From JAFMJV01 sp963800275 (GTDB lineage: Bacteria; Chloroflexota; Limnocylindria; Limnocylindrales; CSP1-4), in contig CAWDAI010000016.1 in NCBI GenBank assembly GCA_963800275.1, positions 1-64,000 of the forward strand: a stretch of 64,000 bases of DNA, read 5' to 3'. The notes under the pieces are model-generated. The model was not told where the DNA came from. It was given only the letters and a program-made list of their open reading frames with translations, and made no database searches. A program made the position numbers and the translations under genes. This document shows positions 42,727-51,942 of the stretch, piece after piece; the first letter of the stretch is position 1; each line of letters opens with the position of its first letter.

Positions 42727-43123
42727 GGCCCTGGCGGCGTGGCGCGCAGCCGAGCGCGACTCGATCCATTCCGCCGCCCAGCGGGAGGCCGCCGAGCAGG
42801 CCGTCACCGCCACAGAGCTGGCCGACGATGCGGCGCGACGAACTGCCCACGCAACGACCGCAGCCGTGACGGCTGCGTCCGAGGCAGCCGACGCTGCGGC
42901 GATGACGGCGGACGCGGCCACCAAGCTGCTGCAGGTCGCGCGATCGGAGCGCGAATCACGCGAGCTGGTGGAGCGGGAAGCCCGTGAGGTCGAATCCAGC
43001 CGCAAGGCCGATCACGGCGCTGCCGTGGCGCGGGCTGATGCGCGCTACGGCAGGCGCAGCCCGACTCTTGCTGGCGACCGCCACCCACACGCGAGCGCGG
43101 ATCGCGACACGGGCGAGGCCTGA
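42695..43123 (+). CDS. Ala-rich coiled-coil small protein of unknown function
   Basis: A 142-residue protein; residues 5-110 are an almost continuous Ala/Glu-rich helix, for example EALAAWRAAERD and ASEAADAAAMTADAATKLLQ, with heptad-like spacing. There is no membrane segment and no enzyme motif. The tail after residue 118 is basic and Pro/Arg-rich, perhaps out of frame. Similar helical proteins are common next to stress genes in such genomes, but no function is known. Confidence 0.6.
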   Translation: MPDGHEQTVSEALAAWRAAERDSIHSAAQREAAEQAVTATELADDAARRTAHATTAAVTAASEAADAAAMTADAATKLLQVARSERESRELVEREAREVESSRKADHGAAVARADARYGRRSPTLAGDRHPHASADRDTGEA

Positions 43124-43151
43124 AGGGGCGCTTGGAGCTGCCGGCGAGCTC

Positions 43152-44255
43152 TCAGCTGGCAGCGGCGAGCCGCGGCACCGTCCCGGAGCGGGCACCCTCC
43201 GGCGTCTCTGGCCGGATCGGTTGCGGCCCCACGCCACGAGCGGCGAGCAGCCGCTCGAAAAGCGCGAGGTGCTCCTGCACCATGCGCTGCGTCGAGAAGT
43301 GGCCCTCCGCGGCGGCGCGGCAGGCGTCCCGGTCGAGCTCGTCCACCCGCGCCAGGTAACGGACCATGTCGGCCTCGTCATCGCAGAGGAACCCGGTCAC
43401 GCCATGCTCGATGATCTCCGGTGCGGCACCCTCACGGAAGGCCACGACGGGCGTCCCGCACGCTAGCGCCTCGATCATGACGAGCCCGAACGGCTCAGCC
43501 CAGCGGATGGGATTGATGAGGGCTCGCGCGTCGCGGAGCAGCCGCAGTCGCTCGGCGGCATCGGGTTCCCCGACATACTCGACACCGTTGCCCAGAAGCG
43601 GCTTGACCGACTCGGTGTAGTACTGCTGCTCACGCGGCTCTCGCATCTTGGCCGCGATCTTCAGCGGCCGCTCCGCGAGATGGGCCACGAGGGCCGCGCG
43701 CCGGGCCCCCTTCTCGGGCACCATCCGACCGAGGAACAGGAAGTAGTCGCCCGCCCCTTGCCCCATCGGGAAGGCCTCTGCGTCGATGCCGTGATGGATG
43801 ACCGCAGCGATGGGCAGGTCGACCGCTGTGGCCGCCTGGTGGTGCGAGATCGCGATGATCGGGACGCGGTCGCCGAGGGCGCGGTAGATGTCGCTGAGCT
43901 CCTCGTTGAACGGGCCATGGTTCGTCGTCACCACGACGGGTCCACCCATCCTCGTGGCGGCATACACCGGTCCCATCACGGTGTGATCGTGGACGATGTC
44001 GAAGTCGGCCACCGACTCGTACGCGTGGATGACATGTCGCAACTCCGGGACGGCGGCCCCCATGCGCATGCCCTCTGCCTGCTGCAGCGTGCACGCTCGA
44101 GGGACCGCGCAGGTCGAGTCCCCGGTGGTGTAGAGCAGGACTTCGTGACCGGCGGCTTGATAGCCCCGGGCGAGACGGTCCACGACCGACTCGGTGCCGC
44201 CGTAGGCCGGCGGCGGCACAGGCACCCAGGGGGGCGCGATCAAGGCGATCCTCAT
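43152..44255 (-). CDS. Glycosyltransferase family 4 (GT4)
   Basis: A 367-residue GT-B fold transferase. The N-terminal Rossmann domain begins MRIALIAPPWVPVPPPAYGG, and the C-terminal nucleotide-sugar site is EPFGLVMIEALACGTPVVAF with the E-X7-E arrangement. FLFLGRMVPEKG is the typical interdomain strand. The start at 44255 lies in front of the first strand. It adjoins, in divergent orientation, a debranching-type gene and is one of three GT4 genes within 9 kb. Donor and acceptor are unknown. Confidence 0.93.
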   Translation of the reverse strand: MRIALIAPPWVPVPPPAYGGTESVVDRLARGYQAAGHEVLLYTTGDSTCAVPRACTLQQAEGMRMGAAVPELRHVIHAYESVADFDIVHDHTVMGPVYAATRMGGPVVVTTNHGPFNEELSDIYRALGDRVPIIAISHHQAATAVDLPIAAVIHHGIDAEAFPMGQGAGDYFLFLGRMVPEKGARRAALVAHLAERPLKIAAKMREPREQQYYTESVKPLLGNGVEYVGEPDAAERLRLLRDARALINPIRWAEPFGLVMIEALACGTPVVAFREGAAPEIIEHGVTGFLCDDEADMVRYLARVDELDRDACRAAAEGHFSTQRMVQEHLALFERLLAARGVGPQPIRPETPEGARSGTVPRLAAAS

Positions 44256-44420
44256 CGAATATCTCCAGCCGACGGCCATAGCGCTGGCCGAGCGAGGTGA
44301 AGCTCGCGCTCCCCGTCGCCAGAGCATCGAGTGCGGGCCGTTACGTCGGCTCTCACCCATGCGGCAGCGTCCGCTACAGATGCGTTTCATGGGGAACGAG
44401 GATGGGTATCATGGCGGGTC

Positions 44421-46559
44421 ATGGCCAGTGCATGGACGATGATCGGAGAAGCTGCCCCTCACCTCGGAGGCGGTCCCATCACCCTCGTCGAGGGCTCGAC
44501 CTTCTGCCTCTCGGGCAGGAGCGGCGACATCCGTCCGGATCTTCCGGAGGGCCTCTTCTTTCTTGACACGCGCCTGCTCTGGGACTGGCAGCTCCGCGTG
44601 GATGGCTTGCGCCCGGAGCCTCTGGCGGTGTCGGTCGACACGCCCGACAGCGCCACATTCGTCTCGCGGATCCGTCCCGCGGCCCAGGATCCAGCCGGCT
44701 CGCTGTTCATCATCCGGCGGCGCTATGTCGGCCGGGGGATGCGGGAGGACATCGTCATCCGCAACTACGGGCGCGAGGCCATCGCGGTGGTGGTCGCGCT
44801 GCTCATCGATGTCGATTTCGCCGATCTCTTCGAGGTCAAGTCGGGAGAGATCGCGCCAGGACAGCGCCTGCCCCCCAAGATACGAGGGCACGAGCTCGAG
44901 TTTCGGCAGGCCGGAGGTCGAACTCGGCGGACCGTGACCCTGGCATTCGGTGAGACGCCGGCATGGGAGGTCGATCGGGCCACCTGGCAGATCGAGATCC
45001 CGCCCGGTGGCGCCTGGACGACTTGCTGCCAGCTCACCCTGGCGGTGGCTGGAGCTGGCGTGACGCCTCGCTACCGATGCGGCGAGGCACCCGAGGCCGC
45101 GGTTCCGGCAGTGCGCTTCGCCAGCTGGCAGGCCGAAGCGCCCCGCATCCGTTCTGACCACGCGCCGCTGGTGCGAACCTTCAACCGCTCGCTGCGCGAT
45201 CTGGGTTCGTTGCGCATGTTCGATCCGGAGCATCCCCAGCGTCCGGTGGTGGCCGCCGGGGCGCCCTGGTTCATGACCCTGTTCGGACGCGACTCCCTCC
45301 TGACCGCCTGGATGTCGCTCATCGTCGATCCGAATATCGCCATCGGCGTGCTGGAGGCACTCGCGCGATTGCAGGGTTCGCGTGTCGTGAGCCGCACCGA
45401 GGAGGAGCCCGGTCGGATCCTGCACGAAGTCCGGTTCGGCAAGTCCGCCTCCATGGCCCTGGGCGATGGCCACATCTACTTCGGCACCGCCGACGCGACG
45501 CCGCTGTTCGTGATGCTCCTCGGCGAGCTTGCGCGATGGGGGCATGCCCCCGAGGTCGTCTCGGCGCTGCTGCCGCATGCCGACCGGGCCCTGGATTGGG
45601 TCCGAACGTACGGTGACCGCGATGGCGATGGCTACGTCGAATACGCTCGCGCCGACGAGCGCGGCCTGCGCAATCAGGGCTGGCGGGATTCGTGGGACGG
45701 CGTCCCCGCCGCGGATGGTTCGCTGCCCGAGACGCCGATCGCCCTGTGCGAGGTGCAAGGCTATGTCTTCGCCGCCTACCTTGCCCGCGCCGAGCTCGCG
45801 GAGGCGGCCGGCGACGTCGAGACCGCGGTGCATTATCGAACGCGCGCGAAGACCTTGCGCGCGGCGTTCGAGCGAGACTTCTGGCTGCCTGAGCGCGGGT
45901 GGTACGCCATCGGCCTCGACCGCGACAAGCGGCCCATCGACGCCCTGACCTCCAACATCGGCCACTGCCTCTGGACGGGCATCGTCTCGCCCGAGCGGGC
46001 CCGGCAGGTGGCTCGCCACCTGCTCGACGACGGGATGTTCTCGGGGTGGGGGGTGCGAACGCTGTCGACGGGGATGGCGTCGTACAACCCCGTCAGCTAC
46101 CACAACGGGTCCGTTTGGCCGCATGACAACGCTATCCTGGTGGCAGGCCTGATGCGCTACGGCCTGGCCGACGAGGCCCATCGGATCATCCTCTCGATGC
46201 TCGACGTCGCTGCACGCTCGAGCGGCCGTCTTCCGGAGCTGTTCTCCGGGATCGCGCGCAGTGACGTAGGCATACCGGTGGCCTATCCCGCCTCGTGCTC
46301 TCCACAAGCCTGGGCCGCGGCGGCGCCGCTACTATTCCTGCGCACCCTCCTGCGTTTCGACCCCTCGATGGGTGACCGGCGAGTTTGGTGCTCGCCCTCG
46401 CTGCCGCGTGAGATCGAGCGCCTGTCCATCGAGGGGATCCCGCTGGGCGACGCCAGACTGGATCTCCGGATCGGCCCAGATGGCTGGACACTCGAGGGCT
46501 TGCCCGAGGGCGTGGAGGTGATCAAGACGCCGCGACCGCCGGAGGCATCGGTCAGCTGA
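44421..46559 (+). CDS. Glycogen debranching enzyme-like protein (amylo-alpha-1,6-glucosidase family)
   Basis: A 712-residue protein. The N-terminal beta-sandwich domain (about 1-220) fits the GDE_N_bis type, including LPEGLFFLDTRLLW and EVKSGEI; the (alpha/alpha)6 barrel then spans the rest, with PWFMTLFGRDSLLTAWMSL, LRNQGWRDSWDGV, SNIGHCLWTGI and YNPVSYHNGSVWPHDNAIL. These are typical of GH-like glycogen-debranching homologues; acid residues are present in LFGRDSLL and GWRDSWD. Substrate may be an alpha-glucan or another polysaccharide, and members of this family near GT4/GH130 genes are often uncharacterised. The ATG at 44421 was chosen because the domain begins soon after. Confidence 0.85.
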   Translation: MASAWTMIGEAAPHLGGGPITLVEGSTFCLSGRSGDIRPDLPEGLFFLDTRLLWDWQLRVDGLRPEPLAVSVDTPDSATFVSRIRPAAQDPAGSLFIIRRRYVGRGMREDIVIRNYGREAIAVVVALLIDVDFADLFEVKSGEIAPGQRLPPKIRGHELEFRQAGGRTRRTVTLAFGETPAWEVDRATWQIEIPPGGAWTTCCQLTLAVAGAGVTPRYRCGEAPEAAVPAVRFASWQAEAPRIRSDHAPLVRTFNRSLRDLGSLRMFDPEHPQRPVVAAGAPWFMTLFGRDSLLTAWMSLIVDPNIAIGVLEALARLQGSRVVSRTEEEPGRILHEVRFGKSASMALGDGHIYFGTADATPLFVMLLGELARWGHAPEVVSALLPHADRALDWVRTYGDRDGDGYVEYARADERGLRNQGWRDSWDGVPAADGSLPETPIALCEVQGYVFAAYLARAELAEAAGDVETAVHYRTRAKTLRAAFERDFWLPERGWYAIGLDRDKRPIDALTSNIGHCLWTGIVSPERARQVARHLLDDGMFSGWGVRTLSTGMASYNPVSYHNGSVWPHDNAILVAGLMRYGLADEAHRIILSMLDVAARSSGRLPELFSGIARSDVGIPVAYPASCSPQAWAAAAPLLFLRTLLRFDPSMGDRRVWCSPSLPREIERLSIEGIPLGDARLDLRIGPDGWTLEGLPEGVEVIKTPRPPEASVS

Positions 46560-46616
46560 GGACCTGACCGCAGTCGAGCGCCGACCAAGCCGTAGGCCGC
46601 GTTCGGACTTACGCCC

Positions 46617-46639
46617 ACGGCCGGTTTCTACGCGGCCGT
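46617..46639. terminator. Bidirectional terminator-like hairpin
   Basis: ACGGCCG (46617-46623) and CGGCCGT (46633-46639) form a perfect seven-base stem with a nine-base loop between two convergent genes, overlapping the stop of the iron-permease-like gene. A short CCTTGTT follows on the plus strand. Confidence 0.55.
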
Positions 46640-47089
46640 CCTTGTTCCAGCGGTGGGGTCGGGGGGGTCGATCCCTTCGTCGACGACCTGCAGCCCCTGG
46701 AGTTGCTCGGCGAGGTGCTCGAGTGTGGGTGGTGGTGTGGCGCCCGCCCGGAGCTCGGCGATGCGGCCGTCGACCACCTCTTCAGGTTCGGTCTCGGCAT
46801 TGATCACCTCATCGCGTGCCGGACCCAGGGCGTGGATCAGCTCGTCGAGCTTGGCGTGGACAGCCTTGGTGTCACGGTTCTGAGCATGCTGGATAACGAA
46901 GACCATGAGGAACGTCACGACGGTCGTGCCCGTGTTGATGACGAGTTGCCAGGTGTCGGAAAACCCGAAGAGCGGTCCAGAGAGGGCCCAGATCGCCACG
47001 ATGGCCACGGCGATCGATAGTGCCGCGGGCGAGCCGAGGGCGTGAGTCACGGTCGCCGTCACGCGATCGAACTTCTGCTTCACGCTCAT
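46628..47089 (-). CDS. Low-affinity iron permease family protein
   Basis: A 153-residue membrane protein with two hydrophobic segments (about 18-40 and 47-67) and the family stretch WQLVINTGTTVVTFLMVFVI followed by QHAQNRDTKAVHAKLDELI, which is diagnostic for bacterial proteins related to yeast Fet4. The C-terminal 70 residues are acidic and soluble. A role in metal uptake is inferred from the yeast namesake only. Its ATG overlaps by four bases the stop of a 48-residue membrane protein gene upstream. Confidence 0.85.
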   Translation of the reverse strand: MSVKQKFDRVTATVTHALGSPAALSIAVAIVAIWALSGPLFGFSDTWQLVINTGTTVVTFLMVFVIQHAQNRDTKAVHAKLDELIHALGPARDEVINAETEPEEVVDGRIAELRAGATPPPTLEHLAEQLQGLQVVDEGIDPPDPTAGTRTAA

Positions 47090-47232
47090 GCGCGGGCAGC
47101 CAGGATCGCCATCAGCCCGAGCAGCAGCACCAGGCCCAGCCCAAGAACGCCGTGGAGGTATGCCCGATGAGTGGCTTGCACCTCAGCCAGGTGCTGGTTG
47201 TGAGATCCACCGCCGAAGCCGGTATGGCTCAT
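47086..47232 (-). CDS. 48-residue single-span membrane protein upstream of the iron-permease-like gene
   Basis: The frame reads MSHTGFGGGSHNQHLAEVQA, then a hydrophobic helix (GVLGLGLVLLLGLMAILAA), then a stop that overlaps the next start as ATGA. AAGGAG lies nine bases before the ATG. Composition, ribosome site and coupling make it a real gene despite its size. Function unknown; it may be a subunit or regulator of the adjoining permease family protein. Confidence 0.65.
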   Translation of the reverse strand: MSHTGFGGGSHNQHLAEVQATHRAYLHGVLGLGLVLLLGLMAILAARA

Positions 47233-47519
47233 CCGGGCGAGCTCCTTCGATCACCGTTGCAGTACCTCGGCCGACAGATCCGAGCGCCGTGATCGTCGCA
47301 GTCGCTTCTTGCCGGGTGCGCTACCAGCCGCCTCACAACCGTTGCGGATGCGTGTCACTCCTGCGTGGGCCGGGAGACTGTCATGGATTCGCAAGCGCTG
47401 GCCCGGGCGGACGACATGCACAGGAAGCCTCGTCGGGCTTACCATCCTCCCGTCCACTCATCAATCACATTTCCAGCAGCGAGCGGCGGTTTCGCGCTCG
47501 AAGCTCGGAGGCGCGAAAC

Positions 47520-47861
47520 TTGGAACTGCGGAGAGACCCCCCGCCTCACATCACTCAGTTGCTCGTCTCAGGCGAGATCCTGGAGCACCACTTGGAAACG
47601 ATCGAGGCGGCAGTCGTCGTGACCGACCGGCGCATCATCGTGCGGGATGACCGGCGAGTCGCACTCGACCTTCCGATCGAGGAGCTCCGGCGCATCCAGC
47701 TCGACGTCGAGCGCCGGCGTCCTTCGACGCTGGTGCTGGTCCCCGATCAGCCACTCACTTCCCCCCAGGTGCTGTCGGTTCCGGCGAAGTACCTGCACGA
47801 GGTGGCGGCCGCGGTGGCCGCCATCGGCGTGCGCATCGAAGAGGCCGGCCCGCAGACATAG
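47520..47861 (+). CDS. PH-domain-like small protein
   Basis: About 113 residues from a TTG start; the in-frame region upstream is Arg/Ser-rich and doubtful. The body (ITQLLVSGEILEHHLETIEA, VVVTDRRIIVRDD, VALDLPIEELRRIQLDVERR) has the strand pattern of bacterial PH-like (bPH) domains, ending in a helix (EVAAAVAAIGVRI). The start codon is not well supported: no clear ribosome site. Role unknown. Confidence 0.55.
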   Translation: MELRRDPPPHITQLLVSGEILEHHLETIEAAVVVTDRRIIVRDDRRVALDLPIEELRRIQLDVERRRPSTLVLVPDQPLTSPQVLSVPAKYLHEVAAAVAAIGVRIEEAGPQT

Positions 47862-48005
47862 TCCGCCCCGCGGCCAGATCAGGGTCCGAACGGTCGAGCG
47901 TCACCTCCAAACGCGTATCCGGAACTCGGGATGACCGGCAGAAGTGCACGCACCGCGGCTGTCGCCCGACTCCTGCGCTCCGAGCTGCGCTGATCGTCAT
48001 CGGTC

Positions 48006-48404
48006 ATGGCAGGATTGGAGGCGATGAGCGGTCCGGATGATCCCCAACTCACCGCCGACCGGCGCGATGCACCCGACGCCGCGGTGCGCGACCACCTGGC
48101 CAACGAGCGCACGCTGCTGGCCTGGCAGCGGACGGCCCTGGGCGTGGTCGCCATCGGTTTCCTGGTAGATCGATTCGCGCTCGAAGGCAGCGGAACCACC
48201 TTCACGGCGTCGGTCCTGGGTATCTGTATGGTCCTCCTGGGGGCGACCGTCTCGATCGTAGGCGCCTACCGCTTCGTACGCACCGAGCGGGAGATCGACA
48301 CGCACACCTACCGGCCGGCCATGCTGGCGCACCTGGTGCTGACAGCCTCGATCGTGGTGGGTGCGGTCGCGCTGGTCCTGTTCCTGCTCTCCTCACTGGA
48401 CTGA
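48006..48404 (+). CDS. DUF202 (YidH-like) membrane protein
   Basis: A 132-residue protein. The hallmark is VRDHLANERTLLAWQRTALG just before the first of three membrane helices (about 44-60, 68-90, 107-130), which is the DUF202 family mark. Two starts are possible, 48006 and 48024; the second has TTGGAGG directly upstream. DUF202 proteins are membrane proteins of unclear role, some coupled to VTC polyphosphate synthesis in eukaryotes. Confidence 0.87.
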   Translation: MAGLEAMSGPDDPQLTADRRDAPDAAVRDHLANERTLLAWQRTALGVVAIGFLVDRFALEGSGTTFTASVLGICMVLLGATVSIVGAYRFVRTEREIDTHTYRPAMLAHLVLTASIVVGAVALVLFLLSSLD

Positions 48405-48682
48405 CGACAGGCACGCCGCCGACCGACACGGCCACCTCCCCGGCCGTGCCCACGCGATTGACAAAGCCTGCCGTTGCGCGCACCGTGGAGAGGCAGCGGA
48501 GGCCGAGCTTCGCCAGGTCGTTGACGACCCGGAGCCCACGACGCGCCACCCTGCGGGGCCGTGGTTGACCTTCGCCTGCTTGACCGCGGTGGCACATGGT
48601 TTCGCGACAGGTCGGAAGTCGAAGCATCGATCGGTTGTCGGCCCCGAGCCCGCGCGGTGCGCGGGATGTTAGCAGGGCAGCA
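48405..48682. other. Gene-free stretch before the second GT4 gene
   Basis: No supported gene in 278 bases. A minus-strand frame reads VVNDLAKLGLRCLSTV, which looks somewhat protein-like, but its ends are unclear and no family was recognised. A promoter for the following glycan operon should lie here; no hexamer pair was convincing. Confidence 0.35.
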
Positions 48683-49855
48683 GTGGCACCTATCGCGCTT
48701 GTTTCTACTTACCCGCCGCGACGCTGCGGCATCGCCACCTTCAGCGCCGACCTTGGTCGGGCACTCGGAGATCACGAGATCGTCGCCCTCCAGGGTCCCC
48801 GCGAGGCTCCCACGACGAACCACCCGGTCCACCACATCATCCGCACCGATGTCCGTTCTGACTATGCGCGAGCGGCTCGCGCACTCGGCGACTGTGGCGT
48901 CGACGTCGTCTCTGTGCAGCACGAGTACGGCATCTGGGGTGCCAACGACGGCGAGGGCGTGCTCGATTTCCTGGCCGCGCTCACCGTCCCGGCCGTGGCT
49001 ACCCTGCACACCGTGCTACGCCATCCGTCGCCCGGACAGCGGCGCGTCATGCACGGCCTCCTCGACGCGACCGCAGCCGTGGTGGTGATGTCCACGGCGG
49101 CAGCCTCGATCCTGGTCGACCGCTACGGCGCCGACACGAGCCGCCTGCAGATCATCCCCCATGGCGTACCCGACCTGCCCTTCGTGGAACCCGCCTCGGT
49201 CAAGGCCAGCCTCGGCTTGCAGGGCCGCGAGGTCCTGCTCAGCTTCGGCCTCGTCGGGCCGAGCAAGGGCTACGAGTCTGTGATCGAGGCCCTGCCGGAG
49301 GTCATCCGGGCCGTGCCCAACGCCTGCTACGTGATCCTTGGGGCCACGCATCCCGAGCTGCTGCGGAGCGAGGGAGAACGCTACCGCAGGAGCCTCGAGC
49401 AGTTGGCTGCCGATCTGGGCATGACCGAGCATGTCCTGTTCATCGACCGGTTCGTCGGTCAGCGCGAACTGAGCCGCTGGCTCGAGGCGGCAGACGTGTT
49501 CGTGACGCCCTACCCCAACCTCGACCAGATCGTCTCGGGCACACTCTCCTACGCCATGGCGGCCGGCAAGGCATCGGTCTCCACCCCCTACCTCTACGCG
49601 TCCGAGATCCTCGCCGATGGACGGGGCCGGTTGGTGCCACCACAGGTACCGGCAGCCATGAGTGGGGCCCTGGTCGAGCTGCTGCAGGACCACGAGCTTC
49701 GAGCCGCGATGGCCCGGCGCGCATATCGCCATGGCCGCTCGATGGTCTGGTCCCGGGTGGGACAGGATTACCGGCGGCTGTTCATGGGTCTGCGGGCGGT
49801 CCCCCGCGAGGTCCCGGTCATCGACGTGGCCGTGTCGGCAGTGGCCGGTGCTTGA
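48683..49855 (+). CDS. Glycosyltransferase family 4 (GT4)
   Basis: A 390-residue GT4 enzyme starting at the GTG at 48683, directly before IALVSTYPPRRCGIATFSAD, the first Rossmann strand. The C-terminal domain holds LLSFGLVGPSKGYE, FIDRFVGQRELSRWLEAADV and the sugar-nucleotide site around GTLSYAMAAGKASVSTPY. It is the first of three overlapping plus-strand genes (GT4, barrel-type protein, GT4) that converge on GH130. PPRRCGIATF is often found in mannosyltransferase-like GT4 enzymes, so a mannan-type product is possible; not proven. Confidence 0.92.
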   Translation: MAPIALVSTYPPRRCGIATFSADLGRALGDHEIVALQGPREAPTTNHPVHHIIRTDVRSDYARAARALGDCGVDVVSVQHEYGIWGANDGEGVLDFLAALTVPAVATLHTVLRHPSPGQRRVMHGLLDATAAVVVMSTAAASILVDRYGADTSRLQIIPHGVPDLPFVEPASVKASLGLQGREVLLSFGLVGPSKGYESVIEALPEVIRAVPNACYVILGATHPELLRSEGERYRRSLEQLAADLGMTEHVLFIDRFVGQRELSRWLEAADVFVTPYPNLDQIVSGTLSYAMAAGKASVSTPYLYASEILADGRGRLVPPQVPAAMSGALVELLQDHELRAAMARRAYRHGRSMVWSRVGQDYRRLFMGLRAVPREVPVIDVAVSAVAGA

Positions 49856-50909
49856 GTCATTCCCGCTCTTCGCGGTGAGCCGCACGCACCTCGAGACGTT
49901 GAGCACTGACAGCGGGATCATGCAGCACGCCCGAGGGGCTCGACCAGATCAGCTGCACGGCTACTGCACCGACGACGTGGCTCGGAGCCTGTTGGTCGAT
50001 GTGCTTCATGGGCGAGTACTCGGCTGGCAGTCCGTCGAGGCCAGCATCACTCGGAACGTGGCCTTTCTGGCTGAAGCGTTCGAGCGTTCGACCGGCCGCT
50101 TCCGCAATCTGAGGCGAGAGGACGGCGCCTGGCTGGACATCGCCGGCTCAGAGGACGCCAACGCCCGGGCCCTGTACGCGCTCGCCGAAGTCATCGCTTC
50201 GGGGCTCGCGGATCCGGCGCGCCAGACCGCTACCAGGCTGTTCGAGGACGCACTCTCGACCGCGAGCCAGGTCAGCTCGCTGCGGCCACGTGCGACGGTC
50301 GTCCTGGCCTGTGACGCCGTGGCCGGCACGGGCATGATCGGCGAGGTGTTCGACGTCTATCGACGCGTGGCTGAGGATCTGTGGCGGTCATTCGCCAGAT
50401 CCGAGACGAATGCTGCCTGGCCCTGGCCCGAGCCGATCGTCACCTACGAGAACGAGCTTCCGGCGCAGGCGCTGATCGTCGCCGGCCGCTGGCTCGATCG
50501 ACCGTCCATGGTGCAGACCGGACTGCGCGTCCTCGACTGGCTCATCGAGGCACAGACGAATGCTGATGGGCACCTGCAGACCGTGGGCAACGCCGGTTGG
50601 TGGCCGCAAGGGGGCCGCCCGGCCCGCTTCGATCAGCAGCCCATCTCCACCACGACGCTGCTGCTCGCTGCCGAGGCCGCCTTCGAGGAGACGGGCGCGC
50701 CGCGCTACCGCCAGGCCATGGAGTCTGCCTATGGCTGGTTCCTGGGCCAGAACGATGCCCTCGCTCCCGTCGCCGACCCGGCCTCTGGCGCCGGTGCGGA
50801 CGGCATCGGTCCGGCGGGTGTCAGCCGCAACCAGGGGGCTGGATCCACGCTCATGTGGCTCATGGCCCTGGAGCACATGCGCGGCTTCCGGGCGCGCAGC
50901 CATGGCTGA
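49848..50909 (+). CDS. Uncharacterised glycosidase-like (alpha/alpha barrel) protein between two GT4 genes
   Basis: A 353-residue soluble protein that starts at a GTG overlapping the GT4 stop by eight bases. Its helix-rich repeats (HGYCTDDVARSLL, SEDANARALYALAEV, TYENELPAQALIVAGRWLD, FDQQPISTTTLLLAAEAAF) suggest an (alpha/alpha)6 barrel as in glycosidases and epimerases, with acidic residues in CTDDVAR and GSEDAN that could be catalytic. I know of no assigned activity. Genes of this type recur with GT4 and GH130 genes; its tight embedding suggests it acts on the product of the neighbouring transferases. Confidence 0.75.
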   Translation: MLESFPLFAVSRTHLETLSTDSGIMQHARGARPDQLHGYCTDDVARSLLVDVLHGRVLGWQSVEASITRNVAFLAEAFERSTGRFRNLRREDGAWLDIAGSEDANARALYALAEVIASGLADPARQTATRLFEDALSTASQVSSLRPRATVVLACDAVAGTGMIGEVFDVYRRVAEDLWRSFARSETNAAWPWPEPIVTYENELPAQALIVAGRWLDRPSMVQTGLRVLDWLIEAQTNADGHLQTVGNAGWWPQGGRPARFDQQPISTTTLLLAAEAAFEETGAPRYRQAMESAYGWFLGQNDALAPVADPASGAGADGIGPAGVSRNQGAGSTLMWLMALEHMRGFRARSHG

Positions 50910-51939
50910 GCCGCTCCGCCTGGCGGTGCTGGCACCGATCTCCTGGCGGGTACCGCCCCGTCATTACGGTCCCTGGGAGCAGTTCGTGTCGCTCCTCACG
51001 GAGGGGCTCGTCAGGCGGGGCGTAGAAGTCACGCTCTTTGCCACCGCGGATTCGGTCACCAGCGCCCAGCTCAGCGCCTGCATTCCCCGCGGCTACTCCG
51101 AGGATCCCTCGCTGGACCCCAAGGTCAGCGAGAGCCTACATATCTCAGCCCTCTTCGAGCGCGCCGACGAGTTCGATCTCATCCACAACAGCTTCGACTT
51201 CCTGCCCCTGACCTACAGCGGCCTGGTGCGCACGCCGGTGGTGACCACCATCCACGGCTTCTCCTCCGAGCGCATCGTGGCCGTCTACGAGAAGTACGGC
51301 GAGCGAGGCTTCTACGTGGCCATCAGCGAAGCAGACCGGCACGAGCGCCTGCACTACGTCGCCACCGTCCACCACGGCATCGACATGACGGCGTTCGAGC
51401 CCCGTTCGAGGCCCGGCTCATACCTCCTCTTCTTCGGCCGGATCCATCCCCACAAGGGCACCGCCGAGGCTATCGAGGTCGCGGAGCGGGCGGGACTGCC
51501 GCTGACGATCGCGGGCATCATCCAGGACCACGAGTACTTCGAACGAGCGGTGGAACCGCGGCTGGATGGTGATCGCGTCAGGTATATCGGCCCGGTGGGC
51601 CCGGAGGAACGGGGGCTTCTGCTCGGCGAGGCCCGGGCCCTGCTGCACCTCATCGATTTCGAGGAGCCCTTTGGGTACAGCGTGGTCGAGGCCATGGCCT
51701 GCGGCACACCGGTCATCGCCAACGCCCGAGGATCGATGCCGGAGATCGTGCGCGAGGGAGAAGGCGGATACCTGGTGCGCAGCCTCGATGAAGCGGTGGC
51801 AGCCGTCCACGCCTCGGCCCACATCGACCGCCTGGCCGTGCGCGCTTCGGTGGAGCGCCGCTTCGACGTGGAGCGAATGGTTGACGGATACCTCGACGTC
51901 TACGGGCGGATCCTCGGGCGGCGGCTGGTGGACGACTGA
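50902..51939 (+). CDS. Glycosyltransferase family 4 (GT4)
   Basis: A 345-residue GT4 enzyme. The ATG overlaps the preceding stop by eight bases. Marks are LAVLAPISWRVPPRHYGPWE in the first domain, YLLFFGRIHPHKG and the EEPFGYSVVEAMACGTPVIA site in the second. It resembles the enzyme at 43152-44255 (IALIAPPWVPVPPPAYGG, GRMVPEKG), suggesting the two are paralogues. The stop is only three bases from the stop of the convergent GH130 gene. Confidence 0.93.
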   Translation: MAEPLRLAVLAPISWRVPPRHYGPWEQFVSLLTEGLVRRGVEVTLFATADSVTSAQLSACIPRGYSEDPSLDPKVSESLHISALFERADEFDLIHNSFDFLPLTYSGLVRTPVVTTIHGFSSERIVAVYEKYGERGFYVAISEADRHERLHYVATVHHGIDMTAFEPRSRPGSYLLFFGRIHPHKGTAEAIEVAERAGLPLTIAGIIQDHEYFERAVEPRLDGDRVRYIGPVGPEERGLLLGEARALLHLIDFEEPFGYSVVEAMACGTPVIANARGSMPEIVREGEGGYLVRSLDEAVAAVHASAHIDRLAVRASVERRFDVERMVDGYLDVYGRILGRRLVDD

Positions 51940-51942
51940 CGC

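Noticed and set aside
44409..46307. A 632-residue minus-strand open frame opposite the debranching-type gene
   Set aside because: It mirrors a clear family protein in another frame and shows only Arg/Gly/His-rich composition.
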